This document shows positions 51,504-60,400 of a DNA stretch of 64,000 nucleotides, piece after piece. The stretch's first letter is position 1. Every line of letters starts with the position of its first letter. The translations under genes and the position numbers were made by a program. The stretch is from Azotimanducus chitobiosivorans (GTDB lineage Bacteria > Pseudomonadota > Gammaproteobacteria > Pseudomonadales > Azotimanducaceae). A model generated the notes under the pieces. That model saw only the letters and a list, made by a program, of their open reading frames with translations, had not been told where the DNA came from and did not search any database. The DNA is taken from the NCBI GenBank assembly GCA_965200235.1, contig OZ241339.1, positions 1,116,001 through 1,180,000 of the forward strand, written 5' to 3'.

Positions 51504-52700
51504 ATGCTCCAAGAACTCGTGAGCGAAGGCGCGGCGACCTCGATCGCCATCGTCTTCATCGGTGCAGCGCTTTTGGGCGCGCTATCGCTCTATGCGCGGC
51601 AGCCGCTGCTCATCGTCTACATTCTTCTCGGCATGATCATCGGCCCGCACGGACTTGGCATTGTCGCGAACGCCGAGTTGCTTCAGGAAATCGGCGAGTT
51701 CGGCATTATGTTCCTGCTGTTCATCGTCGGCCTCGACCTGCCTCCAAATCGACTGAAGCGCATGTTCGGCAGCACGGTTCTCGTGGCAGTCTTGAGCACA
51801 GCGATTTTCTTCACGCTCGGCTTCCTCGTCATGGTCGCTTTCGGATTCGCTGTGAGCGAGGCAATTATCGTTGGCGTCGCAAGCGGCTTCTCTAGCACGC
51901 TCATCGGCCTCAAACTGCTACCAACAAATGTTCTGCATCATCGGCACACCGGCGACATCGTTATCGGACAGCTCTTGATTCAAGACCTCATCGCCATCGT
52001 AGCGCTGATCGTCATTGGCGGCTTCGTGGTCAGCGAGGGGGCAGGCGGCGGCAATCTGGCAGTCAGGCTTGGTCTCGCCGGTGTGACCGCGCCGATTCTT
52101 GGCCTGCTCGCCTTTGCCGGCGTTGACCGCCTGATCAAGCCCCTCTTCATCAAGTTCGGCGCTATTTCGGAAGTCATCGACTTGATTGGCATTGGCTGGT
52201 GCTTCCTTGTCGCCTTCCTCGCCACAATGATCGGATTGACACCTGAAATCGGCGCGTTCATCGCGGGTATTTCGCTCGCGAACCTGCGCGTGGCGCAAGT
52301 CGAAGCCGAACGCTTCAGACCGATCCGCGACTTCTTCCTCGTGCTTTTTTTCTTCTCCATCGGAAGCGATATCAATCTCTTCGCACTGATCGGACACATC
52401 TTCCCGGTCATCGCGCTCGTGCTTATCTTCGTGGCGCTGAAGCCACTCGTATTTCGCCTGCTCCTACAAATAACCAGCGAGAAGCCTGATGTCTCACGCG
52501 AAATTGGCTTCAGGCTTGGTCAGTGCGGCGAGTTTTCGCTCCTTGTGGTGCATCTCGCGGCTGGCACGGCGCTCGTCTCTGAATCAGCGTCGCTGATTCT
52601 GACCGGCGCGACAGTGGCATCCCTGTGCGTGTCCACCTACCTAGTCGTGCGACGCTTTCCCAATCCGATTGCGATTGATCCGGGGTTGCGAAGGGATTAA
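51504..52700 (+). CDS. CPA2-family monovalent cation/proton antiporter (KefB-like)
   Basis: The product is 398 residues with about 12-13 membrane helices and the CPA2 pattern (ILLGMIIGPHGLGIV, FGIMFLLFIVGLDL, TPEIGAFIAGISLA, FRLGQCGEFSLLVVHLA). It exchanges K+ or Na+ for H+. The C-terminal TrkA-N domain of KefB/C is missing, and the protein ends after the membrane part. Confidence 0.9.
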   Translation: MLQELVSEGAATSIAIVFIGAALLGALSLYARQPLLIVYILLGMIIGPHGLGIVANAELLQEIGEFGIMFLLFIVGLDLPPNRLKRMFGSTVLVAVLSTAIFFTLGFLVMVAFGFAVSEAIIVGVASGFSSTLIGLKLLPTNVLHHRHTGDIVIGQLLIQDLIAIVALIVIGGFVVSEGAGGGNLAVRLGLAGVTAPILGLLAFAGVDRLIKPLFIKFGAISEVIDLIGIGWCFLVAFLATMIGLTPEIGAFIAGISLANLRVAQVEAERFRPIRDFFLVLFFFSIGSDINLFALIGHIFPVIALVLIFVALKPLVFRLLLQITSEKPDVSREIGFRLGQCGEFSLLVVHLAAGTALVSESASLILTGATVASLCVSTYLVVRRFPNPIAIDPGLRRD

Positions 52701-52721
52701 CGCCACTATCGTGAAATGTCA

Positions 52722-53138
52722 TTACATCGCGAAACGATACACCAGTCCAAGATTGATATTGTCTAGTCCTTCTCTGTGCAAGAAATTATGTGCATAGGCA
52801 ACATCAACCACCACTCGACTCGACGGGGTGATTTGGTATCCATAGACTGCTTTCACTTGCGTCTCCCTCGCGTTTGGCACAAGCGACACGCTGGCGTGAC
52901 TATACTCAGGCTCACCACCGTGCAGACCTGACAAATAGGTGAGTTGCCCTTGTCCCGTCTCTGCTCTCGGTGGCTGTGTCACCGAGAAAGCAACCCAATG
53001 TCCAACACTACGATTGCCTCTCTCAATTTGTACGTTCCATGTTGAAGTCACATACGGATCGACTTCAAGCATTCCGCCTGATGGTAGATCGACATGCGTG
53101 TATGCCAACGTGAATTTCAAGTTGCGCGTAATGATCAC
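52722..53138 (-). pseudogene. C-terminal remnant of an outer-membrane beta-barrel (autotransporter-like)
   Basis: The 138 codons read as alternating beta strands (FTLAYTHVDLPSGGMLEV, VVVDVAYAHNFLHRE, NINLGLVYRFAM), ending in an aromatic residue close to the C-terminus, like a barrel domain. No signal peptide or passenger is present, an in-frame stop lies just upstream, and the inverted repeat of the zeta module starts 33 bp beyond. The rest of the gene has been lost. Confidence 0.5.
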
Positions 53139-53328
53139 GGTTATCCGCCGTGTTCATCATTCGCTTAATGATTTGGTAATTACACGGGAAAGTTGACAGA
53201 CTCATCCATGCTGATCGCCTTCGGATTGAGTAAAATAACACCATGAAGTACACCCATCGTTCAACCCGTTACCGTCTGCTTCCGTGTACCCATGCGAAGT
53301 TCAAATGCATGGCGCGCGGATGAGGTGT

Positions 53329-53344
53329 GTATGATATTTCATAC
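53329..53344. promoter_or_regulatory. Palindrome, possible operator of the zeta module
   Basis: GTATGATATTTCATAC has 6-bp arms around TATT, 83 bp upstream of the antitoxin start. Its role as an autoregulatory site is inferred. Confidence 0.35.
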
Positions 53345-53427
53345 GATGCGTTTGCTCCATGCCACTTCACTCGGCAGTCGCGCAACAACACATACTCAAC
53401 GCAACCGTTCTAGGGAAGGTGTATCAG

Positions 53428-53628
53428 ATGGTTAAGCCCGTTCAAGTACCGCAAGTGCGTCTTGTTGATCCGAATGTCGAACCGACTGACGAAGAACTCG
53501 AACTCCTGATGGAAGCTGCCATGGAAGGTGTGAGGGAACGTGCTGCAAAGGCGGAAGCGGCGTGGCAAGAACGAATGAAGGCTGTGTTTGGTTCAACGTA
53601 TCGACCGAGCGGCGTTCTTGATCGCTGA
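53428..53628 (+). CDS. Probable antitoxin of the zeta-type toxin
   Basis: The product is 66 residues and strongly helical (NVEPTDEELELLMEAAMEGV, then RERAAKAEAAWQERMK). ATG 53428 follows AAGG at good spacing. It ends 4 bp before the kinase gene. A small helical protein directly before a zeta-type gene is expected to be its antitoxin; there is no clear family match. Confidence 0.6.
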   Translation: MVKPVQVPQVRLVDPNVEPTDEELELLMEAAMEGVRERAAKAEAAWQERMKAVFGSTYRPSGVLDR

Positions 53629-53632
53629 CACC

Positions 53633-54265
53633 ATGAACCCAAACCTTATTGTGATTGCAGGCCCAAACGGTGCAGGGAAAACAACAATCACAAGTGTTCT
53701 TCGGGCGCATAAATGGTTTGAAGGGTGTGTCTATGTGAACCCAGACAACATCGCACAAGAACGGTTTGGGGATCACAATGACCCCCGTGCGGTTTTGGAA
53801 GCAGCACGGTATGCAGAAGCAGTTCGAAAAAACTGTATTGCTGCACACGAATCACTTGCTTTTGAAACCGTGTTTTCCGCACAGGACAAACTTGATTTTT
53901 TATGCGAGGCCAAGGATTCTGGTTATTTTATTCGGCTATTTTTTGTCGGCACATCAGACTCAGCCATTAACGCGAAGAGGATTTATCAACGGGTACTTGA
54001 GGGTGGACACGAAGTACCAATGTCGAAAATACCGACACGGTTTCAACGAGCGTTTGACAATTTACTTCACGCAATCCCCCTTGTGGATCGAGCGTATGTG
54101 TACGACAATTCAGTGGAGCATCAATTACCCGCCTTGCAGTTTCGCACACGGGATGGTGTGGTTCACAAACATTACCCAAATCAATGCGATTGGGCACGAG
54201 CGTTCAGCAAACAGCTTGAACAAACACACGCAGCCGCCGAACAGTTTGGTGTCGAACCATTGTGA
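53633..54265 (+). CDS. Zeta-toxin family kinase
   Basis: The product is 210 residues. Walker A is GPNGAGKTT (10-18), then VNPDNIAQERFG, the acidic motif SLAFETVFS (74-82), and RVLEGGHEVPMSKIPTRF, which is typical of zeta/UNAG-kinase folds. Zeta toxins phosphorylate UDP-activated sugars and block cell-wall synthesis. The shorter C-terminus leaves the exact substrate open. Confidence 0.82.
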   Translation: MNPNLIVIAGPNGAGKTTITSVLRAHKWFEGCVYVNPDNIAQERFGDHNDPRAVLEAARYAEAVRKNCIAAHESLAFETVFSAQDKLDFLCEAKDSGYFIRLFFVGTSDSAINAKRIYQRVLEGGHEVPMSKIPTRFQRAFDNLLHAIPLVDRAYVYDNSVEHQLPALQFRTRDGVVHKHYPNQCDWARAFSKQLEQTHAAAEQFGVEPL

Positions 54266-54357
54266 CGCAAATATCACAGACAACAACTCATACCATATGA
54301 CCTTAAACGAGGATGGAATGAGATTGTTGGATAATCGGCCAAACGAAGGCGGGTCGT

Positions 54358-54852
54358 ATGAGCAAGGACAAGAAACTAGTGCTCCGTCAAACTAAAAATG
54401 AGGTGTCAGCGCGCCCACAAGCGCCCAGATGCAAGGCGCGGCCCGCAGGGAATACCTGGCCGTATTTCCAAGGGCCGCAACGCAGCAGATGGGCGCTTGT
54501 GGGCGCGCCCTTCGGGTGGCTGCGGGCAGTCCCCGTGCGGCGTTGCGCCGCTTGGAAATACGGCGGGGTATTCCCTGCGCGACGCGCCTTGCACGGAAAC
54601 TGCCCGCAGCCACTGACACCTCATTTTTAGTTTGACGGAGCACTAGACAAAGCCGAGAAGCCGCTGCTGGCGATGAAGGGGACAAGCCACAAGCGCCCGA
54701 AGCAGCCGACGAAGACCGATTTGGAGCGGAGGTTCAAGCTGTTGTTGACCGGCGGGGCAGCCCGTCAATGGTGGAGGTGGATTAGGCCGTGCGACAAGCT
54801 TCTGTCAACTTTCCCGTGTAATTCCCCAAATTTAGTACCCGATGGGTGCTGA
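54358..54852 (+). pseudogene. Small basic ORF interrupted by a MITE
   Basis: MSKDKKL (54358-54378) runs into the MITE. Removing the MITE and one TA joins it in frame to DKAEKPLLAMKGTSHKRPKQ, then TDLERRFKLLLTGGAARQWW and on to the TGA at 54850-54852. The restored product is about 75 residues and reads through the right inverted repeat of the module. Function is unknown. Confidence 0.5.
54379..54643. mobile_element. MITE of the GTGCTCCG type, TA target (265 bp)
   Basis: The ends GTGCTCCGTCAAACTAAAAA and their perfect mirror (54613-54643) form 31-bp inverted repeats. TA flanks both sides (54377-54378 and 54644-54645). The interior carries a pair of inverted 51-nt cores at 54432-54482 and 54541-54591, closely similar to those of the element at 57836 although the termini differ. 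Confidence 0.9.
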
Positions 54853-54991
54853 ATTGTCAATCTGCTCATATAGGTCGAACAAAATTTCCGACAATTCTGT
54901 AGCGGCGTCCGGAATCGAATTTTCGCTTACGCAACTTCCTACGGCGCAGGCTCCTAGCGCGTAATTCCCAAAGAACTCAGGCCGCGGACAA

Positions 54992-56572
54992 CTACCCTTC
55001 CGCCATCTCCACAACCTCCCCAGCCGCGCGCGCGCGGTCGATGCGCGAATCTTCATCCGCTTCCAAGTGCTGTGATGCAAAGTAGATAAGCACAATGCCA
55101 GGTACGAGCACCAAGAGGCCGGAGAGCATCGACAAGCGCAGCGACTCGGCATCGCTGAGCCCGCTTTGCACGAGTTGGTCGCTGATGAATCCCATCATGT
55201 AGGGGCCGAGCGCGAGCCCGAGAAAGGTCGGCATGACAATGTAGAAGGCGCTTGCGAGCGCCCGCATTCTTGGCAGTACGAGATCGTTCACCGTCGCTGG
55301 CGGAATCGCCACCCACAATGGTGACGCAATGGAGAAGAAGAATGATGCCACATAGGCAACAACGACGTTGTTCGTGTAAGCGAACACCACCGCGCAGGGA
55401 ATCATCAAGGCAACGGCGATATAGCCAACATACATCCTGCCTTTTCGGGTACGCGCGCGCAGCGTATCACCGAGCCAGCCGCCGAGGGTAATGCCAATGA
55501 AGCCGCCGATCGCCGCACCCAAGCCAAGCCAGCGGCCAGCATCAGTGAGGCTGATATCAAAGGTGCGCACCATGTACGCCGGGCCCCAGAAGCCCACGCC
55601 GTATGTCACGAACGACATCATCGGAAAGCCGATCACGGTGTAGATCATCGCGCGTGAGCGCAGTATCAATGCGAAGCTCGCCGGGTCTTGCGCGAGAAGG
55701 CCTTGCGCCCACGAAAAGAACGCCCAGACGCCGATGCCCATGGCCACCCATTGCACGATGTCGCCGGTCACAAGATAGAGCAGCCAGACTGCGACGTTGA
55801 TCACAACGCCAGCGATGAAATTGATCAAGAGCGCACGTGAGCCGTTGGGGATCGCCGACACCAAGGGCATGACGCGCCGGAGTTCGCCGAGGGTCTCTTT
55901 GACCGGATTGCGCGCCGGCGGCGGCTCAAGTCCTTCGCTCATGCCGCGCACAGGCTCGCGCAGTGTCCACACCCAGAAAGCCAGCAGTATGCCTGGCATC
56001 CCGACCGCCAGGAACGCTGCCTGCCAGCCTCTCAGTCCGAGCGGCGCGAGCATGGGATCGGGATAGGCGGCGTTCCATGTATCGGTGATGGCTCCGCCGA
56101 GAAAGATGCCGATGCCGGCGCCAATGTAGAGTCCGCCTGAATAGATGGCAATGACAATCGCGCGAACCCTCGGCGAAAAGTAGTCCGAAAGCATCGAAAA
56201 CGTTGCCGGACTTGCGCTGGCTTCACCAATGCCGACACCGAAGCGGCAGAGGGCGAGCTGCACGAAATTACGCGAGAAGCCGGAAAGCGCCGTCATCAAA
56301 CTCCAGAACGACAAGCCGATGGAGACGAGCCGCACACGATGCCAAGTATCCGCAAGACGCCCCAAGGGGATGCCGAACACCGCGTAGAAGACCGCAAACG
56401 CGGTGCCGTACAAGAATCCGAGATCGGCATCGGAAAGGCCAAGGTCGGCCTTGATTGGTTCGGCAAGGATGGAAAGTATTTGTCGATCAATGAAATTGAA
56501 GACATACACGATGGTCATCACGAACAGCACATATTTCGCATATGTGCCGCCAACGCGCGTCTCGTAGCGCAT
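54992..56572 (-). CDS. MFS transporter (Spinster-like)
   Basis: The product is 526 residues with 12 predicted helices. The first helix region has FNFIDRQILSILAEPIKADL, followed by GIPLGRLADTWHR, the MFS loop motif, which points to the Spinster/hexuronate-like subgroup (FGVGIGEASASPATFSMLSDYF). The substrate is unknown. ATG 56572 is chosen because the extension upstream is antisense-like. The gene lies 37 bp after the end of the broken FAD oxidase and may have been cotranscribed with it. Confidence 0.9.
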   Translation of the reverse strand: MRYETRVGGTYAKYVLFVMTIVYVFNFIDRQILSILAEPIKADLGLSDADLGFLYGTAFAVFYAVFGIPLGRLADTWHRVRLVSIGLSFWSLMTALSGFSRNFVQLALCRFGVGIGEASASPATFSMLSDYFSPRVRAIVIAIYSGGLYIGAGIGIFLGGAITDTWNAAYPDPMLAPLGLRGWQAAFLAVGMPGILLAFWVWTLREPVRGMSEGLEPPPARNPVKETLGELRRVMPLVSAIPNGSRALLINFIAGVVINVAVWLLYLVTGDIVQWVAMGIGVWAFFSWAQGLLAQDPASFALILRSRAMIYTVIGFPMMSFVTYGVGFWGPAYMVRTFDISLTDAGRWLGLGAAIGGFIGITLGGWLGDTLRARTRKGRMYVGYIAVALMIPCAVVFAYTNNVVVAYVASFFFSIASPLWVAIPPATVNDLVLPRMRALASAFYIVMPTFLGLALGPYMMGFISDQLVQSGLSDAESLRLSMLSGLLVLVPGIVLIYFASQHLEADEDSRIDRARAAGEVVEMAEG

Positions 56573-57495
56573 ACTCCGAATCCCCGCAGCCTGTATTCGA
56601 GCGCGCAGCCTAACAGATTGGAGGCAGCAGTACGCCCGGATTAAGCACCCCGGCGGGATCAAGCGTCTGCTTGGCTGCACGCAGCGCAGCCTCAAAGGGT
56701 TCAGGACGCTGCCGTTGCCAGCCGTCACGGTGCATGCGCCCAACGGCGTGATGATGCGTCACCGTGCCGCCGGCATCGATCACGGCATCCACCGCCGCTT
56801 CCTTGATTGCCTGCCACACCTCGAATTCGCCGCCGACCGGCACCTTGCCGCGAAACGAATAATAGGGTGCCGGGCCATCCACATACACATGCGTGAAGCG
56901 ACACGACAAGGTGGCGCTCTTTCCGCAAGCTCGCGAGAGCACGTCCCCGACCGAGGCGCGCACATGGGCATCAAAAGCCTCCCACTTATCCCAGGTAATA
57001 GCGGTCTCAAAGGTGTCGGCGAGAAGTCCGAGCCCGTTGGCGAGGCCAGCGTTCACGCCGATAAAGCTACTCCGCCAAGCGCCGACTGCACCGCCACGGC
57101 CTGTCGCTTCGCCCGCGCCGTCGTCAATCCGCATATCGCTATCCTTGACCTGTCCGCCACACGCACGCGCGAGCTCAACCGCCTCGACAAGCAGATGACG
57201 CTGTGACAACACGCTCGACTCGAAGCCAATGATGAGCAGGCTCTTTCCGCCGGATAGCGACGCACTTTGCTGCGCCTCCATGCCATCGAGCAGGCGAAGG
57301 TTGGCAGGCCAGAGCTTGGCTTGCACGATCTCTCGATCCGCCTTCGCACCCTGCAGCCATGAACCAAACACGACGCCGGCTGTTGCGCGGAACTTGGGGC
57401 GTTCCTGAATACGCATCCATGCCTCGCTGATAATGCCGAGTATCCCTTCCGAGCCGCAAACGAGCCGGTCTGGGCTTGGCCCTGCACCGCTGCTA

Positions 57496-57507
57496 GTGCT
57501 CCGTCAA
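57496..57507. repeat. Fragment of the GTGCTCCG MITE terminal repeat
   Basis: CTAGTGCTCCGTCAA (57493-57507) is identical to the left boundary of the MITE at 54379, including the TA. Only the tip is present. It marks the deletion point in the FAD oxidase pseudogene. Confidence 0.6.
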
Positions 57508-57835
57508 CATGCGCGCCGACTCAACAAAATCGTCAATATGCGTGTGATTGGTCGCGTAGTGGCCTCCGGAGCGCGTGGCAATCCAACCGCCAAGCGTTGA
57601 CCACGGGAAGCTTTGCGGATAGTGGCGAAGCGTGAATCCGTGTGGTTTGAGGGCCTCTTAAATGTGCGGCCCAAGCGTCCCTGCTTGAATCCGTGCGGCG
57701 CGCGAAACCGGGTCGATTTCGAGTACGCTCGACAACTCATCAAGATCAACCACGACTCCCGCCTCGCATTCGGACGGCACGCCGAGCCCCCATACAACGC
57801 TGGTGCCGCCACCATAGGGCACAAGCGTGATGCTA

Positions 57836-58098
57836 GTGTCCTGTCCCATAAATAAGTGTGATTCAGAGTGGGCACAATCGCCGAGGGCAAGGCGCAGTCC
57901 GCAGGGAATATCGGGCATATTGCCAAGGGCTGCAACGCAGCCTTCGGCGATTGTGCCCACTCCCGAAGGGCGCGCAGGAGAAGGGCTGTGGCCACGTTGC
58001 GTCCCTTGGCAATACGGCAAAGTATTGCCTGCGGAACGCGCCTTGCCACAGCCCTTCTCCTGCGCGCTGAACCCACACTTATTTATGGGACAGGACAC
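57836..58098. mobile_element. MITE of the GTGTCCTG type inside the FAD oxidase gene (263 bp)
   Basis: The ends are GTGTCCTGTCCCATAAATAA and its mirror; TA flanks both sides (57834-57835 and 58099-58100). Precise removal restores the frame as FEWCQSASITLVPYGGG. It holds two inverted 50-51 nt cores, at 57888-57937 and 57995-58045. Confidence 0.93.
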
Positions 58099-58503
58099 TA
58101 GCGCTTTGGCACCATTCAAACACTGCCTCAAGCTCGTCTTCGTTGCGCGGATGGGCAACAGCATCCGGCGGGTTCGGGAACTTGCCGCGCAAGGCGTCTA
58201 GCAACTCCAAGACGTGCCCGCCATGTGTGTGGGTAATGCGTTCAAGCGGCGCCACGCTCACGAAGCTCCGCAATTTCTCCGGCACGTTGATGCGCGGCGG
58301 CCTGATCTCGATATCGTCCACGCTCGGCACCGGCGGCGGATGCACTTCTTCGCCAAAAAGTCCCGAGATGTGCTTCGCCATGCGGGCTCGGTCGGCCTCG
58401 CTCGGCTCGTCGGAGACATAGCCCCATGTCCAAAAACTGCGCGCTTCTTTTGGCTTCGGCATCTTCTCTCCCAGTTCTCAAGTCCGTGTGACACAATAAG
58501 TCT

Positions 58504-59430
58504 ATGCCACGATTGTACTTTCTACCTACGCGACTGCTTAGCACCGCACCTCGCCTTGCGCGTGTCGTGCAGCGGATTGAGGGCGCCCTGTTCGCCGCGC
58601 TTTTTCGCTTGTTCGAGACCCTGCCGCTCGGCCTTGCAAGCCATGTCGCCGAGCGTGTGTTCGCTACTTGGGGGCCTCGAACCGGCAAGCAGCGCGAGCG
58701 CGCACTGCGCAACTTGGACATCGCCTTTCCTGAACTGCCGCCTTCTGAGCGCGCCCGGCTCGTCAAGGATATCTTCGGCAATCTCGGGCGCTCAATCGCT
58801 GAACTCGCGCATGTCGAATACATCTGGAAGCGACGCGCAAAGCACCTTGAATTCATCGCCGATCCCAGCATTCGCGCGCTGCGCGACAAAAATACGCCTG
58901 CGGTCATCGTCACCGCGCACATCGGCCCCTGGCAGCTTGCAAGCTTCCTCGCCTCAGAATACGACCTGCCGCTCACCATCATCTACGCACCGGAATCCAA
59001 CGCCCGCATTCGCGAGCGCATTCGCCGCTACCGCGAAGCCCTGCCGGTCAAGCTCTTGCCGCGCGATTCGAGCATGCGCCATCTACTGCGCGAGCTTGCC
59101 AAGGGCCATCTCGTTGGTATCGCAGCGGACACGCGGCTCGATTCTGGACCCTTGCTGCCATTCTTTGGCGTCAACACGCCGAGCAACACCGCCGCGGCGC
59201 GCCTTGCACTCGGGCGAAACTGCGAGCTCATTCCGGTGCGCGCCGAGCGACTTTCACGAACCCGTTTTCGCATCTCGCTGCTCGCGCCCGTCAAGCCGCG
59301 AATTGAAGGCACTACCTCTGCCCAAGCGATCGACATGACCGAACAGCTTCTCGGCCTGTTTGAGGGATGGATTCGCGATTCACCGAGCGAGTGGCTGTGC
59401 TTTGCCAGGCGTTGGCCTCGCGACTCCTAA
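58504..59430 (+). CDS. LpxL/HtrB-family acyltransferase with altered HX4E motif
   Basis: The product is 308 residues with the LpxL-like fold (RERALRNLDIAFPELPPSER; ESNARIRERIRRYRE; GIAADTRLDSG; PFFGVNTP). The catalytic HX4D/E motif reads H139-IGPW-Q144, with Gln where the family has an acid, so activity may be reduced or different. Family members transfer acyl chains to lipid A. It is followed 7 bp later by a second family member. Confidence 0.85.
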   Translation: MPRLYFLPTRLLSTAPRLARVVQRIEGALFAALFRLFETLPLGLASHVAERVFATWGPRTGKQRERALRNLDIAFPELPPSERARLVKDIFGNLGRSIAELAHVEYIWKRRAKHLEFIADPSIRALRDKNTPAVIVTAHIGPWQLASFLASEYDLPLTIIYAPESNARIRERIRRYREALPVKLLPRDSSMRHLLRELAKGHLVGIAADTRLDSGPLLPFFGVNTPSNTAAARLALGRNCELIPVRAERLSRTRFRISLLAPVKPRIEGTTSAQAIDMTEQLLGLFEGWIRDSPSEWLCFARRWPRDS

Positions 59431-59437
59431 CCGGCAT

Positions 59438-60400
59438 ATGGCTAGGCTGCTCTTCACCAACAAGCTCGAAGACTATGCGCGGCGGTTGGCATGGGTGCGA
59501 GACCTTTTATGGCGCTTCGAAGCCTGGCTCGTGGCGAGCACGCTTCGCGTCTTTTCTCGACTGACCATCGAGCGCGCATCGAGCATCAGCCAATCCCTGC
59601 TCGCGAAACTCGGCCCGGTCTCGCCGAAGCACAAGCTTGTCCTTGACAACATAGACGTTGCGTGCGCGGAACAAAGCCGAGCTGCGCGCGCGCGCATCGC
59701 AAGCGAATCCTGGCGCGAAGTGGGCGCGCTCTTCGGCGAGCTGACGCAATTTTCCAAAATCGCCGCCAGACCGAAGACATATCTGCAAATCGATTCGAAA
59801 TGCGACCTTGAGCCCTACAGGCGAAGGGAACGCGCCGGCGTGTTCGTGAGCGCCCATATCGCGAATTGGGAACTACTCTTGTTGGTGTTTACGCTTGAAC
59901 GCATCCCGGCACTGTCTTTCTATGCGCCGCTGCAAAATCCGCACCTTGCGCGCTTGCTTACCGGAATCCGCGCCGAAACAGGGTGCGCCATGCATGATCG
60001 CGACGCTTCCTTGAAACCTATCATTCGTCATGTGCGTGATGGTGGCAGTGTCGGCACAATGATTGACGTGCGCGTTGACGGCGGCCTTGAAGTGCCGTTC
60101 TTCGGCCATCCCATGCAGGTCTCTGCCACCCCGGCGCGCCTCGCGCTGCGCTATGACTGCGACCTCATTCCCTATCAATGCCAGCGACTTGAGGATGGCA
60201 GGTTTCGCGCCACTATCCACGAGCCGCTCTCCACTGAAGCGCTTGCCGGCGATGAAACCGACCAGCTTCGTGAGCTGTCTGCCCGCCTGCTTCGACAGGT
60301 CGAAGACTGGATACGTGCTTCGCCGCAAAGCTGGCTGATGACAACGCGCCGCTGGGAGCGCCCTCTCTATCCAAGAGCCAAGGGTCTTGGCGCTCCATGA
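59438..60400 (+). CDS. Second LpxL/HtrB-family acyltransferase
   Basis: The product is 320 residues. The catalytic motif is complete here: H140-IANW-E145. Other landmarks are FYAPLQNPHLARLLTGIRAE, GTMIDVRVDGGLEVPFFGHP and SPQSWLMTTRRWERP. ATG 59438 is chosen because it gives a family-length N-terminus. It overlaps the downstream MFS gene by four bases. With the preceding gene it forms a tandem pair, as in late lipid A acylation. Confidence 0.88.
   Translation: MARLLFTNKLEDYARRLAWVRDLLWRFEAWLVASTLRVFSRLTIERASSISQSLLAKLGPVSPKHKLVLDNIDVACAEQSRAARARIASESWREVGALFGELTQFSKIAARPKTYLQIDSKCDLEPYRRRERAGVFVSAHIANWELLLLVFTLERIPALSFYAPLQNPHLARLLTGIRAETGCAMHDRDASLKPIIRHVRDGGSVGTMIDVRVDGGLEVPFFGHPMQVSATPARLALRYDCDLIPYQCQRLEDGRFRATIHEPLSTEALAGDETDQLRELSARLLRQVEDWIRASPQSWLMTTRRWERPLYPRAKGLGAP

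Larger units (their letters stand above)
53171..54831. mobile_element. Zeta-toxin module bounded by 29-30 bp inverted repeats
   Basis: The left repeat 53171-53199 and right repeat 54802-54831 share AATTACACGGGAAAGTTGACAG and, outside it, ATTTGG/CCAAAT. Inside are an antitoxin-like gene, a zeta-type kinase and a small basic ORF split by a MITE, all in DNA poorer in G+C than the surroundings. No transposase is present, so it may be mobilised in trans. A target duplication is not obvious. Confidence 0.6.
56610..58462 (-). pseudogene. Broken FAD-linked oxidase (alkyl-DHAP synthase-like)
   Basis: The N-terminal part (58462 to 58101, MPKPKEARSFWTWGYVSDEP to FEWCQSA) is separated by a MITE from SITLVPYGGGTSVV, which starts the FAD-binding region. 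Further on, a TAA at 57658-57660 replaces a Glu codon (LGPHI, stop, EALKPHGF). At 57494-57508 a MITE-end fragment replaces about 12-14 codons between VESARMLTEH and SGAGPSPDRLVCGSEG. The C-terminal 260 codons are open (ending LDPAGVLNPGVLLPPIC). At least three lesions make it non-functional. Confidence 0.9.

Noticed and set aside
54832..55152. Minus-strand frame overlapping the end of the MFS gene, with a protein-like C-terminus
   Set aside because: Most of it is a shifted frame of the MFS gene; the last 50 or so codons might be a gene remnant but have no independent start.
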